NCBI GenBank assembly: GCA_003554565.1
Contig: PWGR01000026.1
Location: 1-7,880 of the forward strand
Length of the DNA stretch: 7,880 bases
Origin: Clostridia bacterium
GTDB taxonomy: Bacteria; Bacillota; Sulfobacillia; SLMV01
Reading direction: 5' to 3'
The notes beneath the pieces are model-generated. The model did not search any database. It worked only from the letters and a program-made list of their open reading frames with translations, and was not told the origin of the DNA. Position 1 is the first letter of the stretch. Each line of letters starts with the position of its first letter. The position numbers and the translations under genes were made by a program. Below are positions 1 through 6,007 of the stretch, piece by piece.

Positions 1-1
1 C

Positions 2-190
2 ACCCCGACCCGGGTCGAACGAGCCATTCGACATGCTATAGAAGTGGCGTGGAACCGGGGCAATACCGAGGCCACCGCTCGCTATTTTGGCTATACGGTA
101 GATTCCGCCCGCGGAAAACCTACCAACTCAGAGTTTATCGCACTCATTGCCGACCGGGTTCGCATGCTCTACCAGCCGGGAGCGTCTTAG
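2..190 (+). CDS. spo0A: Spo0A, sporulation response regulator, C-terminal end (partial)
   Basis: Only the last 62 residues are present; the gene begins upstream of the window. Reading from base 2 gives an uninterrupted frame ending in TAG at 188-190. It carries the hallmark end of the Spo0A DNA-binding effector domain: a segment RVERAIRHAIEVAW, then RGN, FGYTV, and KPTNSEFIA close to the C-terminus, all near-identical to my recollection of Bacillus Spo0A. Spo0A is the phosphorelay-activated transcription factor that binds 0A boxes (TGNCGAA) and commits cells to sporulation, acting in the cytoplasm on DNA. This fragment covers the last helices of the effector domain only; the receiver domain and the recognition helix lie outside. 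It implies that the host is an endospore former or descends from one. Confidence 0.95.
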   Translation, partial: TPTRVERAIRHAIEVAWNRGNTEATARYFGYTVDSARGKPTNSEFIALIADRVRMLYQPGAS

Positions 191-209
191 CCCGTATCTC
201 CTACTGCCG

Positions 210-232
210 CTCCGGGAAACCTATACCCGGAG
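210..232 (+). promoter_or_regulatory. Hairpin covering the SD of the MctB/SteB-like gene
   Basis: CTCCGGG at 210-216 and CCCGGAG at 226-232 are a perfect 7-bp inverted repeat with a 9-nt loop. The SD (GGAGG, 229-233) of the GTG start at 245 sits in the 3' arm, so the folded RNA would mask the ribosome-binding site. No T-run follows, so it is not a typical terminator. A role in lowering or conditioning translation is inference; it may also only mark the spo0A 3' end. Confidence 0.45.
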
Positions 233-244
233 GCGAAAACTACC

Positions 245-871
245 GTGGACGGTCGTTTTTATGTTATGTCATTGGCGGCAATATTTCTGGCCTTGGCCCT
301 GGGCATACTCCTGGGAGTTCACCTGCCCGGGGCTGAGGCTCTTCTTGTGAGTGAAGAACGACTGGTTGCTGGCATAGAACAAGAGTTGGCTCGCCTGCAC
401 GAGGACAGGAGCGCGATGCGTCGTGAGTTGGACGAGGTCAACCGCAAACGAGAACAGCTGCAGAGCGAGCTCGAAGACCTGCTCTCCCTGGCCGTGTCAG
501 ATCGGCTCGACGGCCTGCAGGTAAAGGTCATCGAGCCGGAGGAAGATGACCCGGCCGCAGAGCAATTATTCCAGGTCGTTGAACTGCTCCGGTTGGCCGG
601 TGCAGATGACGCTGCCAGGGGGACGGTGGCCGACCTGATCATCCATACTTCGACTGTGGGTACGGGTGAATATGAAACCTCGGGCGCCTCCGTCGTGGTG
701 AAGCCGGACGGCAGCCTGCTGCTGACGGGTGAGCAGGAATATGGTACATTTGATCTGGATGCGGTACCCAGGCAGTTTCAGTTCCTCCAGCAGCTGAGGC
801 AGCACCTGGAAATGCCCGGCGAATATGAGGGGGCAGATAGAGAAGGATTTCCCTCCATGATCACGAAGTAA
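245..871 (+). CDS. MctB/SteB-like (DUF3186) membrane-anchored coiled-coil protein, short form
   Basis: This is a 208-residue protein starting at GTG 245, with SD GGAGG at 229-233. The N-terminus (residues 4-27, FYVMSLAAIFLALALGILLG then VHL) is one membrane segment and matches the characteristic start of the 'copper transporter' MctB/DUF3186 family. Residues about 34-80 are rich in Glu, Arg and Leu and should form a coiled coil. The rest (about 93-208) contains an LLRLAGAD segment like that of the family's extracytoplasmic domain. Family members are usually near 300 residues, so this copy is clearly shorter. The copper label comes from mycobacterial MctB; corynebacterial SteB, of the same family, works with SteA in cell separation. 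In Clostridia the gene often sits beside spo0A and steA; here no steA lies between spo0A and this gene. A morphogenesis role is more plausible than copper transport in a Gram-positive without an outer membrane, but this is inference. Confidence 0.75.
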   Translation: MDGRFYVMSLAAIFLALALGILLGVHLPGAEALLVSEERLVAGIEQELARLHEDRSAMRRELDEVNRKREQLQSELEDLLSLAVSDRLDGLQVKVIEPEEDDPAAEQLFQVVELLRLAGADDAARGTVADLIIHTSTVGTGEYETSGASVVVKPDGSLLLTGEQEYGTFDLDAVPRQFQFLQQLRQHLEMPGEYEGADREGFPSMITK

Positions 872-922
872 ATAAATGAGTGTAACAAATACATTACGCG
901 TCACCAGGGCAAAAAAGTACAG

Positions 923-1014
923 GACGGCCGCAGGTCTGTCAGCGGTTGGCGTGTACGTGCCGTCACCTCACCTGAGGGAAGGACCGGGGACCCGCTGATC
1001 GGCGGGCCATTTTT
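923..1014 (+). promoter_or_regulatory. Candidate attenuator leader upstream of the catabolic cluster
   Basis: The 187-nt gap 872-1058 has no plausible gene but shows structure. GACGGC (923-928) can pair with GCCGTC (959-964). Inside that arm, GTCAGCGG (938-945) is complementary over 8 positions (7 Watson-Crick, one G-U) to CCGCTGAT (992-999), the 5' arm and loop of the terminator at 988-1014. Pairing there would prevent the terminator from forming. This is the layout of a transcription attenuator or riboswitch, but the sequence matches no riboswitch or T-box consensus that I know, and I see no convincing sigma-A promoter. It could equally be a plain terminator after the MctB/SteB-like gene. 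Confidence 0.35.
988..1014 (+). terminator. Rho-independent terminator (possibly an attenuator)
   Basis: CCCGCT (991-996), loop GATC (997-1000) and GGCGGG (1001-1006) form a 6-bp stem. GG (988-989) with CC (1007-1008) extends it past a bulged A at 990. A five-T run (1010-1014) follows after one A. It sits 117 nt after the MctB/SteB-like stop but only 44 nt before the TTG start of the next gene, leaving almost no room for a separate promoter downstream. Confidence 0.7.
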
Positions 1015-1043
1015 ATGTCTGGGCTTGTGTTGCTTTTTTTTCG

Positions 1044-1051
1044 AAAGGGGG
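1044..1051 (+). promoter_or_regulatory. Ribosome-binding site choosing TTG 1059
   Basis: AAAGGGGG lies 7 nt before TTG 1059 but only 1 nt before the alternative GTG 1053, so the TTG is the better start. It follows an eight-T run (1034-1041). Confidence 0.65.
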
Positions 1052-1058
1052 AGTGGGT

Positions 1059-2126
1059 TTGGGGATTTTTGACGAAATGGCACGGGAGGGGCACGAACAG
1101 CTGGTTTTTCTGCATGATTCCGAGAGTGGACTCCGGAGTGTTGTGGGAATACACGATTCGACACTGGGGCCGGTCCTCGGCGGGTGTCGCATGCACAACT
1201 ACGATACCGAGGAAAAGGTCATAGATGATGTCCTGCGGCTTTCCCTGGGTATGACAGCCAAGTCAGCCGTCACTGGCTGCAATCACGGCGGGGGTAAGGC
1301 AGTAATCTGGGGTGATCCAGACACGGACAAGACTGAGGCCCTGTTTCGCGCCTTTGGGCGTTTTGTCCAGAGCATGCGGGGCCGGTTCTGTACTGGCACG
1401 GATATGGGCACAACCGGCGAGGATTTTCTCATTGCCGCCCAGGAATCGGAATGGGTGGTCGGCCTGCCGGACTATGCCGGCGGAATCGGAGATACCTCGG
1501 TGACCACCGCCTACGGGGTTTTCTGCGGCCTGCAGGCGGCGGCAGATCACCTCTGGGGGTCCGGGGACCTCAACGGCCGGACAGTGGTGGTGCAGGGGCT
1601 CGGCAAGGTTGGTGCCCGGCTGGTCGAACATCTCATCGAAGCGGGCTGCACGGTGATCGCCTCCGACGTGGATGAGCGACGTGCGCGCAGGCTGGAGGCA
1701 TCTTTTCCGGTGAAGATTGTGGGTCCGGAAGAGATCTATGACATCGACTGCGACATCTTCGCCCCCTGCGCCATGGGAGGCGTGCTGAATGAGGACACGG
1801 TGGAGCGGTTAAAGTGTCAGATCATCGGGGGGGCGGCAAATAACCAGCTCGCACATGAAGATGTCGGGCATATGCTTTTCGAACGACAGATTCTTTACGT
1901 ACCTGACTACATCATAAACGCCGGCGGTCTCATTCAGGTGGCCGATGAAGTTCTGGGATATGAGCCGGAACGGGTCAGACTGAAAACGGAAGGACTTGGG
2001 CAGCTGCTCGGAAGGTGTTTTTCCCTGGCCGACGAGCTGGATGTGCCGCCCTTCGAGGCGGCCGATCGTTTGGTGGAGGAGAGGATCAGAAAGATTGCCA
2101 AAGTAGGGCGGATTTTCCTCGTGTAG
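1059..2126 (+). CDS. pdh: Phenylalanine dehydrogenase-type amino-acid dehydrogenase
   Basis: This is a 355-residue NAD-dependent amino-acid dehydrogenase of the Glu/Leu/Phe/Val family, which would oxidatively deaminate an amino acid to its 2-oxoacid, NADH and ammonium in the cytoplasm. With the TTG start, numbering coincides with Bacillus leucine dehydrogenase: LGG 40-42, substrate Lys68, catalytic Lys80 in GGGK, Asp115. The nucleotide fold has GLGKVG at 180-185 and Asp203 at the end of the second strand, which suits NAD. Specificity points to phenylalanine. TGTDMGT (112-118) puts Gly at 113, where leucine dehydrogenases have Ala, and NAGGLIQVADE (287-297) puts Leu at 291, where they have Val. 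Those two sites are known to separate Phe from Leu enzymes, and both segments, with GLPxxxGGxGDTS, resemble Thermoactinomyces PheDH. It is the first gene of the cluster, 18 nt before its paralogue. An upstream GTG at 1053 is the alternative start. Family assignment is near certain; the exact substrate is inferred. Confidence 0.85.
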   Translation: MGIFDEMAREGHEQLVFLHDSESGLRSVVGIHDSTLGPVLGGCRMHNYDTEEKVIDDVLRLSLGMTAKSAVTGCNHGGGKAVIWGDPDTDKTEALFRAFGRFVQSMRGRFCTGTDMGTTGEDFLIAAQESEWVVGLPDYAGGIGDTSVTTAYGVFCGLQAAADHLWGSGDLNGRTVVVQGLGKVGARLVEHLIEAGCTVIASDVDERRARRLEASFPVKIVGPEEIYDIDCDIFAPCAMGGVLNEDTVERLKCQIIGGAANNQLAHEDVGHMLFERQILYVPDYIINAGGLIQVADEVLGYEPERVRLKTEGLGQLLGRCFSLADELDVPPFEAADRLVEERIRKIAKVGRIFLV

Positions 2127-2129
2127 TGG

Positions 2130-2136
2130 AAAGGAG
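2130..2136 (+). promoter_or_regulatory. Ribosome-binding site choosing GTG 2145
   Basis: AAAGGAG is a near-consensus SD, 8 nt before GTG 2145 and only 2 nt before the alternative TTG 2139. The GTG start also aligns the protein's N-terminus with that of its upstream paralogue and of Bacillus leucine dehydrogenase. Confidence 0.7.
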
Positions 2137-2144
2137 CGTTGATC

Positions 2145-3206
2145 GTGCAGATTTTTCAGCAAATGACAGACATGGAACATGAGCAGCTGGTATTCTGTCA
2201 CGACAAAGTCTCGGGGCTGAAAGCCATCATTGCCATTCACGACACCACTTTGGGCCCGGCACTGGGGGGCACCAGAATGTGGGATTATGACAGTGAGGAG
2301 GAGGCAATCACCGATGCTCTCCGTCTCTCTAAGGGGATGACCTACAAGAGTTCGGTTATGGGACTAAACCTGGGCGGTGGCAAGGGAGTTATTATTGGCG
2401 ATGCCCGGAAAGATAAGACCGAGGAGCTGTGGCGTGCTTACGGCAGATTCGTCGAAACACTCGGGGGCCGTTACATAACAGCCGAAGATGTGGGAACTAC
2501 ACCTGAGGATATGGATATCGTATCTCAGGAGACAGACTATGTAGCGGGTCTGGCTCATCTCTCTGGTGATCCCTCTCCCGTTACAGCCTACGGGACCTAC
2601 GTGGGGATGAAGGCCTGCATGGAGCATCTCACCGGCTCGGACAGTCTCCAGGGTCGTTGTATTGCCGTCCAGGGTATCGGCAGCGTGGGGTATGCACTGT
2701 GTGAATACCTGGCAGAGGAAAGAGCAGAGATAATCGTCTCTGACATCTATCCTGACGCAGTGGAACAGGCGGTCGAGCAACTCGGAGCCACCGCAGTGGA
2801 GCCGGACGACATATACGATCAGGAATGTGACATATTTGCTCCCTGTGCATTGGGCGCCGTCATTAATGATGCAAGCATTGATCGACTGCGCTGCCGGGTG
2901 GTCGCCGGGGCGGCGAATAACCAGCTGGAACGCCAAGAGCATGGTGAGCAGCTGCGGGAGCGCGGGATCCTTTATGCACCTGATTTTGTGATCAATGGCG
3001 GGGGCGTCATTAATGTAGCCCACGAGTTCCACCCGAGCGGGTACTCCAGGGACCTGGCCCTGCGCAAAGTTGACACTATAAGTGATCGCCTCCTGCAGGT
3101 ATTTGCGGTCAGTGACGAGGAGGGCATTCCGACCAGTGTTGCCGCAAACAGGGTTGCAGAGGAGAGAATCAGGAGCATCGGTCGTATTCAGCGAATTCGC
3201 GTATGA
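2145..3206 (+). CDS. bcd: Leucine (branched-chain) dehydrogenase
   Basis: This 353-residue paralogue of the preceding gene is closer to Bacillus leucine dehydrogenase. It would convert Leu, Val or Ile and NAD to the branched 2-oxoacid, NADH and ammonium. Visible residues are LGPALGGTRMW (36-46), Lys68 in GMTYK, GLNLGGGK with catalytic Lys80, and TAEDVGTT (112-119) with Ala113 and Asp115. GIGSVG (177-182) and Asp200 form the NAD site, GAANNQL lies at 255-261, and NGGGVIN (284-290) has the Val typical of branched-chain enzymes. About three residues are missing near 137-142 relative to the Bacillus enzyme. The segment after GGVINVA reads HE where Bacillus and the upstream paralogue have DE, so a valine-preferring enzyme is possible. 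The stop overlaps the start of the following ATPase gene (ATGA), indicating translational coupling. The pair probably arose by tandem duplication with divergence of the side-chain pocket, or by recruitment of two family branches. Confidence 0.88.
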   Translation: MQIFQQMTDMEHEQLVFCHDKVSGLKAIIAIHDTTLGPALGGTRMWDYDSEEEAITDALRLSKGMTYKSSVMGLNLGGGKGVIIGDARKDKTEELWRAYGRFVETLGGRYITAEDVGTTPEDMDIVSQETDYVAGLAHLSGDPSPVTAYGTYVGMKACMEHLTGSDSLQGRCIAVQGIGSVGYALCEYLAEERAEIIVSDIYPDAVEQAVEQLGATAVEPDDIYDQECDIFAPCALGAVINDASIDRLRCRVVAGAANNQLERQEHGEQLRERGILYAPDFVINGGGVINVAHEFHPSGYSRDLALRKVDTISDRLLQVFAVSDEEGIPTSVAANRVAEERIRSIGRIQRIRV

Positions 3207-3907
3207 GTCAGAACGGCAGTGAGACACTGCTGGATCGGAATCCTACCATTCTCACCGGATGCTTCGGTGCAGGGAAGACGGAGATGGCCCTGCACATAGC
3301 GCTGGACTCCCGCGCGGAGGAGGTGGTCCTCGTCGACCTCGACCTGGTGACCCCCTACTTCCGATGCAGGGAATGTAGGCGGAAGCTCGATAGCCGCGGC
3401 GTGCGCCTGCTTGCGCCCGGAGGTGCGGGCGACGGCGGCCTCCCTGTACTGCCACCCGGAGTGTGGGAGGCTATGTGGGAGTCGGAGCGTTGCATTGTCG
3501 ACGTCGGTGGAGGAGAGTCCGGGGCAAGGGTGCTCGGTGCACTGCATGACACCGTGCGGCGGACCCGGGCCGCCTGCTTCATGGTCGTAAACCCGTATAG
3601 GCCGGACAGCAGCACGGTTGAACGAATAGTCAGGTCAGTTGAGATTCTGGAGAGCGCGGGCAGAGTGCGATTCGAGGGGCTGATAGCCAACCCTCACCTG
3701 GGAGATCGGACCTCTCCGGATGACATCGTGCGCGGTGTGAAAGTGGTGGGGAGTGCCGCTGCCGAGGTTGATCGACCAGTTGTGGCCGTGGGGATAAGCA
3801 TACACGTGGCTGATGACCGCCGGTATCCCGAGCTGCGGAAGGAATGGGGGAGATGGGATCTGGAGCCGATCCTGATTGAGCCTCACATGCGGGCTGCGTG
3901 GTTTTGA
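3203..3907 (+). CDS. P-loop NTPase of unknown function in the oxidoreductase operon
   Basis: This is a 234-residue cytoplasmic protein without membrane segments. GCFGAGKT (19-26) is a classical Walker A motif. VVLVDLDLVTPYFR (41-54) resembles the switch-like region of SIMIBI/ParA-related ATPases, and CIVDVGGG (97-104) is a Walker B-like strand followed by ESGARVLGAL. VVNPYRP and IANPHLG follow, giving the alternating strand/motif pattern of that class. I recall similar 'nucleotide-binding' proteins in clostridial and archaeal genomes, sometimes near 2-oxoacid:ferredoxin oxidoreductase genes, but I know of no established function. It lacks the extra Lys of the deviant MinD/ParA Walker A. A CxxC (Cys55, Cys58) lies just after the TPYFR segment. 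The ATG overlaps the stop of the leucine dehydrogenase gene, and no SD lies within 12 nt of it, so translation probably depends on coupling. No other in-frame ATG, GTG or TTG precedes the Walker A. A maturation or cofactor-insertion role for the adjoining Fe-S enzyme is speculation. Confidence 0.75.
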   Translation: MSQNGSETLLDRNPTILTGCFGAGKTEMALHIALDSRAEEVVLVDLDLVTPYFRCRECRRKLDSRGVRLLAPGGAGDGGLPVLPPGVWEAMWESERCIVDVGGGESGARVLGALHDTVRRTRAACFMVVNPYRPDSSTVERIVRSVEILESAGRVRFEGLIANPHLGDRTSPDDIVRGVKVVGSAAAEVDRPVVAVGISIHVADDRRYPELRKEWGRWDLEPILIEPHMRAAWF

Positions 3908-3939
3908 GGGGACGCAAGATCTGAAGGGAAGATACTATC

Positions 3940-4191
3940 ATGAGCAAACGTTGGGTGTTCGATGAGGACCGCTGTAAGGGCTGCGGTCTCTGTGTGCAGG
4001 CCTGTCCCGAAGAGATAATCCTGTTTTCTGACCGGCTCAATCGCTCGGGGTACAGGATGCCGGAGATTACGGCGCAGGACGATTGCATATCCTGTGGCTT
4101 CTGCGCCAGGGTCTGCCCTGACGTAGCAATTGAGATCTACCGCCCCGATGGGGGACGGAAGACGGAGAATTCGAGGGATGGAGGGAGATGA
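3940..4191 (+). CDS. 2-oxoacid:ferredoxin oxidoreductase delta subunit (2x[4Fe-4S] ferredoxin)
   Basis: This is an 83-residue ferredoxin-like subunit. It has two complete CxxCxxCxxxCP motifs: Cys12, 15, 18 and 22 before Pro23, and Cys49, 52, 55 and 59 before Pro60. Each would bind one [4Fe-4S] cluster. Between them is the GYRMPEI stretch common in delta subunits of VOR/KOR enzymes. Its job is to pass electrons from the TPP site in the alpha/beta core to free ferredoxin. The start is ATG 3940, with a purine-rich SD (GAAGGGA, 3923-3929) about 10 nt upstream. It lies 32 nt after the ATPase gene and ends one nucleotide before the proposed start of the alpha subunit. The last dozen residues are charged and Gly-rich, because they are encoded over the alpha subunit's ribosome-binding site. 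Confidence 0.92.
   Translation: MSKRWVFDEDRCKGCGLCVQACPEEIILFSDRLNRSGYRMPEITAQDDCISCGFCARVCPDVAIEIYRPDGGRKTENSRDGGR
4180..4186 (+). promoter_or_regulatory. Ribosome-binding site choosing TTG 4193
   Basis: GGAGGGA ends 6 nt before TTG 4193. The alternative ATG 4178 has a GAGGG directly abutting it with no spacer, and ATG 4130 would overlap the ferredoxin gene by 62 nt and add residues not seen in the family. Confidence 0.65.
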
Positions 4192-4192
4192 G

Positions 4193-5263
4193 TTGAGCGA
4201 CCTACAGCTTTTCAAGGGTAATGAAGCGGTGGGTGAAGCCGCCGTTCGTGCCGGCTGCAGGCACTTCTTTGGATATCCCATAACCCCGCAAAACGAACTA
4301 CCGGAATACATGTCGTGGCGTCTGCCGGAGGTAGGAGGGGTGTTTCTGCAGGCCGAAAGTGAAGTCGCCGCGATCAACATGGTCTATGGAGCAGGCGGGG
4401 CAGGGGCGAAAGCCATGACATCTTCGTCCAGTCCCGGTATAAGCCTGAAGCAGGAGGGCATCTCGTTCCTCGCAGGGGCGGAGATTCCCGGTGTCATCGT
4501 CAATATGGTGCGCGGTGGCCCGGGACTGGGAGGCATTCAGCCCGCCCAGTCTGACTATTTCCAGGCCACCCGGGGCGGTGGTCACGGTGACTACCGCACC
4601 GTGGTGTTGGGGCCGGCCAGCCTGCAGGAGCTCGTGGATATGACTTATGAGGCATTTCAGATTGCCGACCGGTACAGAAACCCCGTCATGGTGGTCGGTG
4701 ATGGGGTCATGGGTCAGATGATGGAGCCCGTCGTGTTCCCGGACATGGCAGAAGTCACGGATCCCCCTGACTGGGCCACGACCGGCAAACGCGGCCGGGA
4801 CAATTTCAACCTTATAAACTCCCTGTATCTTGACCCGGAGGAGTTGTGGGAACATAACAGGAAGCTGAACGACAAGTACCGCCAGATGACGGAAAAAGAG
4901 GTCCGCTGGGAGACTCGGGCGACGGACGATGCGGACTTTGCATTTGTTGCATACGGGACTACCGCACGCATCGTACAGAAGGCAGTCGAGCAGATGCGCG
5001 AGGACGGCCACGCAGTCGGCCTGGTGCGCCCGCAGACCCTGTGGCCTTTCCCGCAGGAGCCTTTTGACGAGCTTTCCGATCGCGTGGACGGTTTCCGTAC
5101 CGTGGAGATGAGCCTGGGTCAGATGGTGGAGGATGTCCGCCTGGCGGTGCAGGGTCGTGTACCTGTGCAGTTTTACGGCACAACCGGTGGAGTGATGCCC
5201 GACTATCGGGACATCATTTCCGCCATGGAAGAGATGATGCGGAAGGTGGGTGGTCGCCGATGA
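4193..5263 (+). CDS. vorB: 2-oxoacid:ferredoxin oxidoreductase alpha subunit, VorB type
   Basis: From TTG 4193 the protein has 356 residues, close to the usual length of VorB/KorA alpha subunits. It begins with the family signature KGNEAVGEAAVRAG (8-21) and GYPITPQNE (27-35). Next come QAESEVAAINM, the SSSSPGISLKQEG stretch, and RGGPGLGGIQPAQSDYFQA, which line the TPP/substrate region. The C-terminal half is the transketolase-C-like domain. This detailed pattern is the one annotated as 3-methyl-2-oxobutanoate (2-oxoisovalerate):ferredoxin oxidoreductase VorB, so branched-chain 2-oxoacids are the likely substrates, giving acyl-CoA, CO2 and reduced ferredoxin. The gene begins one nucleotide after the delta gene and overlaps the beta gene by 4 nt (ATGA), consistent with equimolar expression. 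Alternative starts are ATG 4178 and ATG 4130. Alpha sequence alone does not fully separate VOR from KOR, but the adjacent dehydrogenases favour VOR. Confidence 0.9.
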   Translation: MSDLQLFKGNEAVGEAAVRAGCRHFFGYPITPQNELPEYMSWRLPEVGGVFLQAESEVAAINMVYGAGGAGAKAMTSSSSPGISLKQEGISFLAGAEIPGVIVNMVRGGPGLGGIQPAQSDYFQATRGGGHGDYRTVVLGPASLQELVDMTYEAFQIADRYRNPVMVVGDGVMGQMMEPVVFPDMAEVTDPPDWATTGKRGRDNFNLINSLYLDPEELWEHNRKLNDKYRQMTEKEVRWETRATDDADFAFVAYGTTARIVQKAVEQMREDGHAVGLVRPQTLWPFPQEPFDELSDRVDGFRTVEMSLGQMVEDVRLAVQGRVPVQFYGTTGGVMPDYRDIISAMEEMMRKVGGRR

Positions 5264-6006
5264 AGGCTGTGTACGAGAAGCCAAAGTCGCTCACCGATGT
5301 GGTGACCCACTATTGCCCGGGCTGCACGCACGGGGTCGCCCACCGGCTGGTGGCTGAGGTAATTGACGATCTAAAGCTGGAAGATCGGGCGGTCGGCATT
5401 GCCTCGGTCGGGTGTTCGGTTTTTGCCTATGATTACTTTGAAGTGGATTTCCAGCAGGCGGCGCACGGCCGTGCCCCGGCGGTTGCCACGGGAATCAAAC
5501 GGGTGCACCCCGATTCGGTAGTGTTTACCTATCAGGGAGATGGAGATCTGGCATCCATAGGGGCGGCGGAAATTGTTCACGCTGCGATGCGAGGAGAAAA
5601 TATCACCGTCGTATTCATCAACAACGCGATATATGGCATGACCGGTGGCCAGATGGCACCCACCACTCTGGTCGGCCAGAAAGCTTCCACTTCACCGGCC
5701 GGCCGGGACCCCGATCACAGCGGCAGTCCAATCAGGGTGTGTGAGATGCTGTCCACCCTGCCGGGTGTTGCATATCTGGCTCGTGTGTCGTGTCACGATG
5801 CGCGGGGGATCATGTCCGCTAAACGATCAATAGGGAAGGCTTTTCAGACCCAGCTTGATGGGGAGGGCTTCGCTCTGGTGGAGATACTATCTAACTGTCC
5901 GACCAACTGGGGCATGAGTCCGGTCGAATCGCTCGAGTGGGTGAAGGAGCACATGGTGCGGTATTATCCTCTCGGTGAGTTTTGCACCCCCGGGGAGGGT
6001 GAGTGA
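5260..6006 (+). CDS. 2-oxoacid:ferredoxin oxidoreductase beta subunit (TPP-binding)
   Basis: This 248-residue subunit carries the thiamine pyrophosphate site. GDGDLASIG starts at residue 93 and the paired Asn is at 121-122 (INNAIYGMTGGQ), the standard GDG...NN motif that binds the Mg-diphosphate. HYCPGCTHG (17-25) supplies Cys19 and Cys22, and Cys52 lies in SVGCSVF. Conserved cysteines at such positions hold a [4Fe-4S] cluster in beta subunits. HGR at 69-71 and a PTTLVGQKASTSP segment are further family marks. With the alpha subunit it forms the catalytic core that decarboxylates the 2-oxoacid to a hydroxyalkyl-TPP intermediate and transfers the acyl group to CoA. The ATG overlaps the alpha stop by 4 nt. 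The gamma gene follows with a one-nucleotide gap. The length is near the low end for stand-alone beta subunits but nothing essential is missing. Confidence 0.93.
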   Translation: MKAVYEKPKSLTDVVTHYCPGCTHGVAHRLVAEVIDDLKLEDRAVGIASVGCSVFAYDYFEVDFQQAAHGRAPAVATGIKRVHPDSVVFTYQGDGDLASIGAAEIVHAAMRGENITVVFINNAIYGMTGGQMAPTTLVGQKASTSPAGRDPDHSGSPIRVCEMLSTLPGVAYLARVSCHDARGIMSAKRSIGKAFQTQLDGEGFALVEILSNCPTNWGMSPVESLEWVKEHMVRYYPLGEFCTPGEGE

Positions 6007-6007
6007 C

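Noticed and set aside
27..33. Perfect 0A box (TTCGACA, reverse of TGTCGAA)
   Set aside because: It lies inside the strongly conserved Spo0A coding segment (AIRHA), where the protein sequence explains it; there is no promoter context.
49..336. 95-residue + strand open frame overlapping the spo0A end and the MctB/SteB-like start
   Set aside because: It is a shadow frame of two well-supported genes, with an Arg/Gly/Ser-rich composition and no SD.
1019..1034. Sigma-54-like promoter (CTGGGCTTG...TTGCT) before the PheDH-type gene, attractive because Bacillus bkd/leucine dehydrogenase genes use SigL
   Set aside because: The spacing between GG and GC is 9 nt, not the required 10, and the implied transcription start would fall on the ribosome-binding site of the gene. 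A second candidate at 947-960 also has the wrong spacing.
1034..1041. Eight-T run as a second terminator or a phase-variable tract
   Set aside because: No stable hairpin precedes it, and it is outside the coding frame; it is more likely just a U-rich stretch upstream of the SD.
872..1058. Known riboswitch or T-box in the leader
   Set aside because: I looked for T-box, c-di-GMP, SAM, cobalamin, glycine, lysine, ZTP and guanidine consensus elements and none matches; only unassigned pairing remains.
1070..1076. 0A-box-like TGACGAA
   Set aside because: It falls inside the first codons of the PheDH-type gene, downstream of its start, and a single 7-mer is expected by chance.
901..1198. Minus-strand open frames across the 872-1058 gap
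   Set aside because: No SD or recognisable protein pattern; they run into the start of the PheDH-type gene and cover the terminator hairpin.
2364..3227. Long minus-strand open frame (287 codons) opposite the leucine dehydrogenase gene
   Set aside because: Its composition is Cys/His-rich and implausible, and it lies entirely opposite a gene with a clear catalytic motif set. A similar long antisense frame at 4298-5284 is rejected for the same reason.
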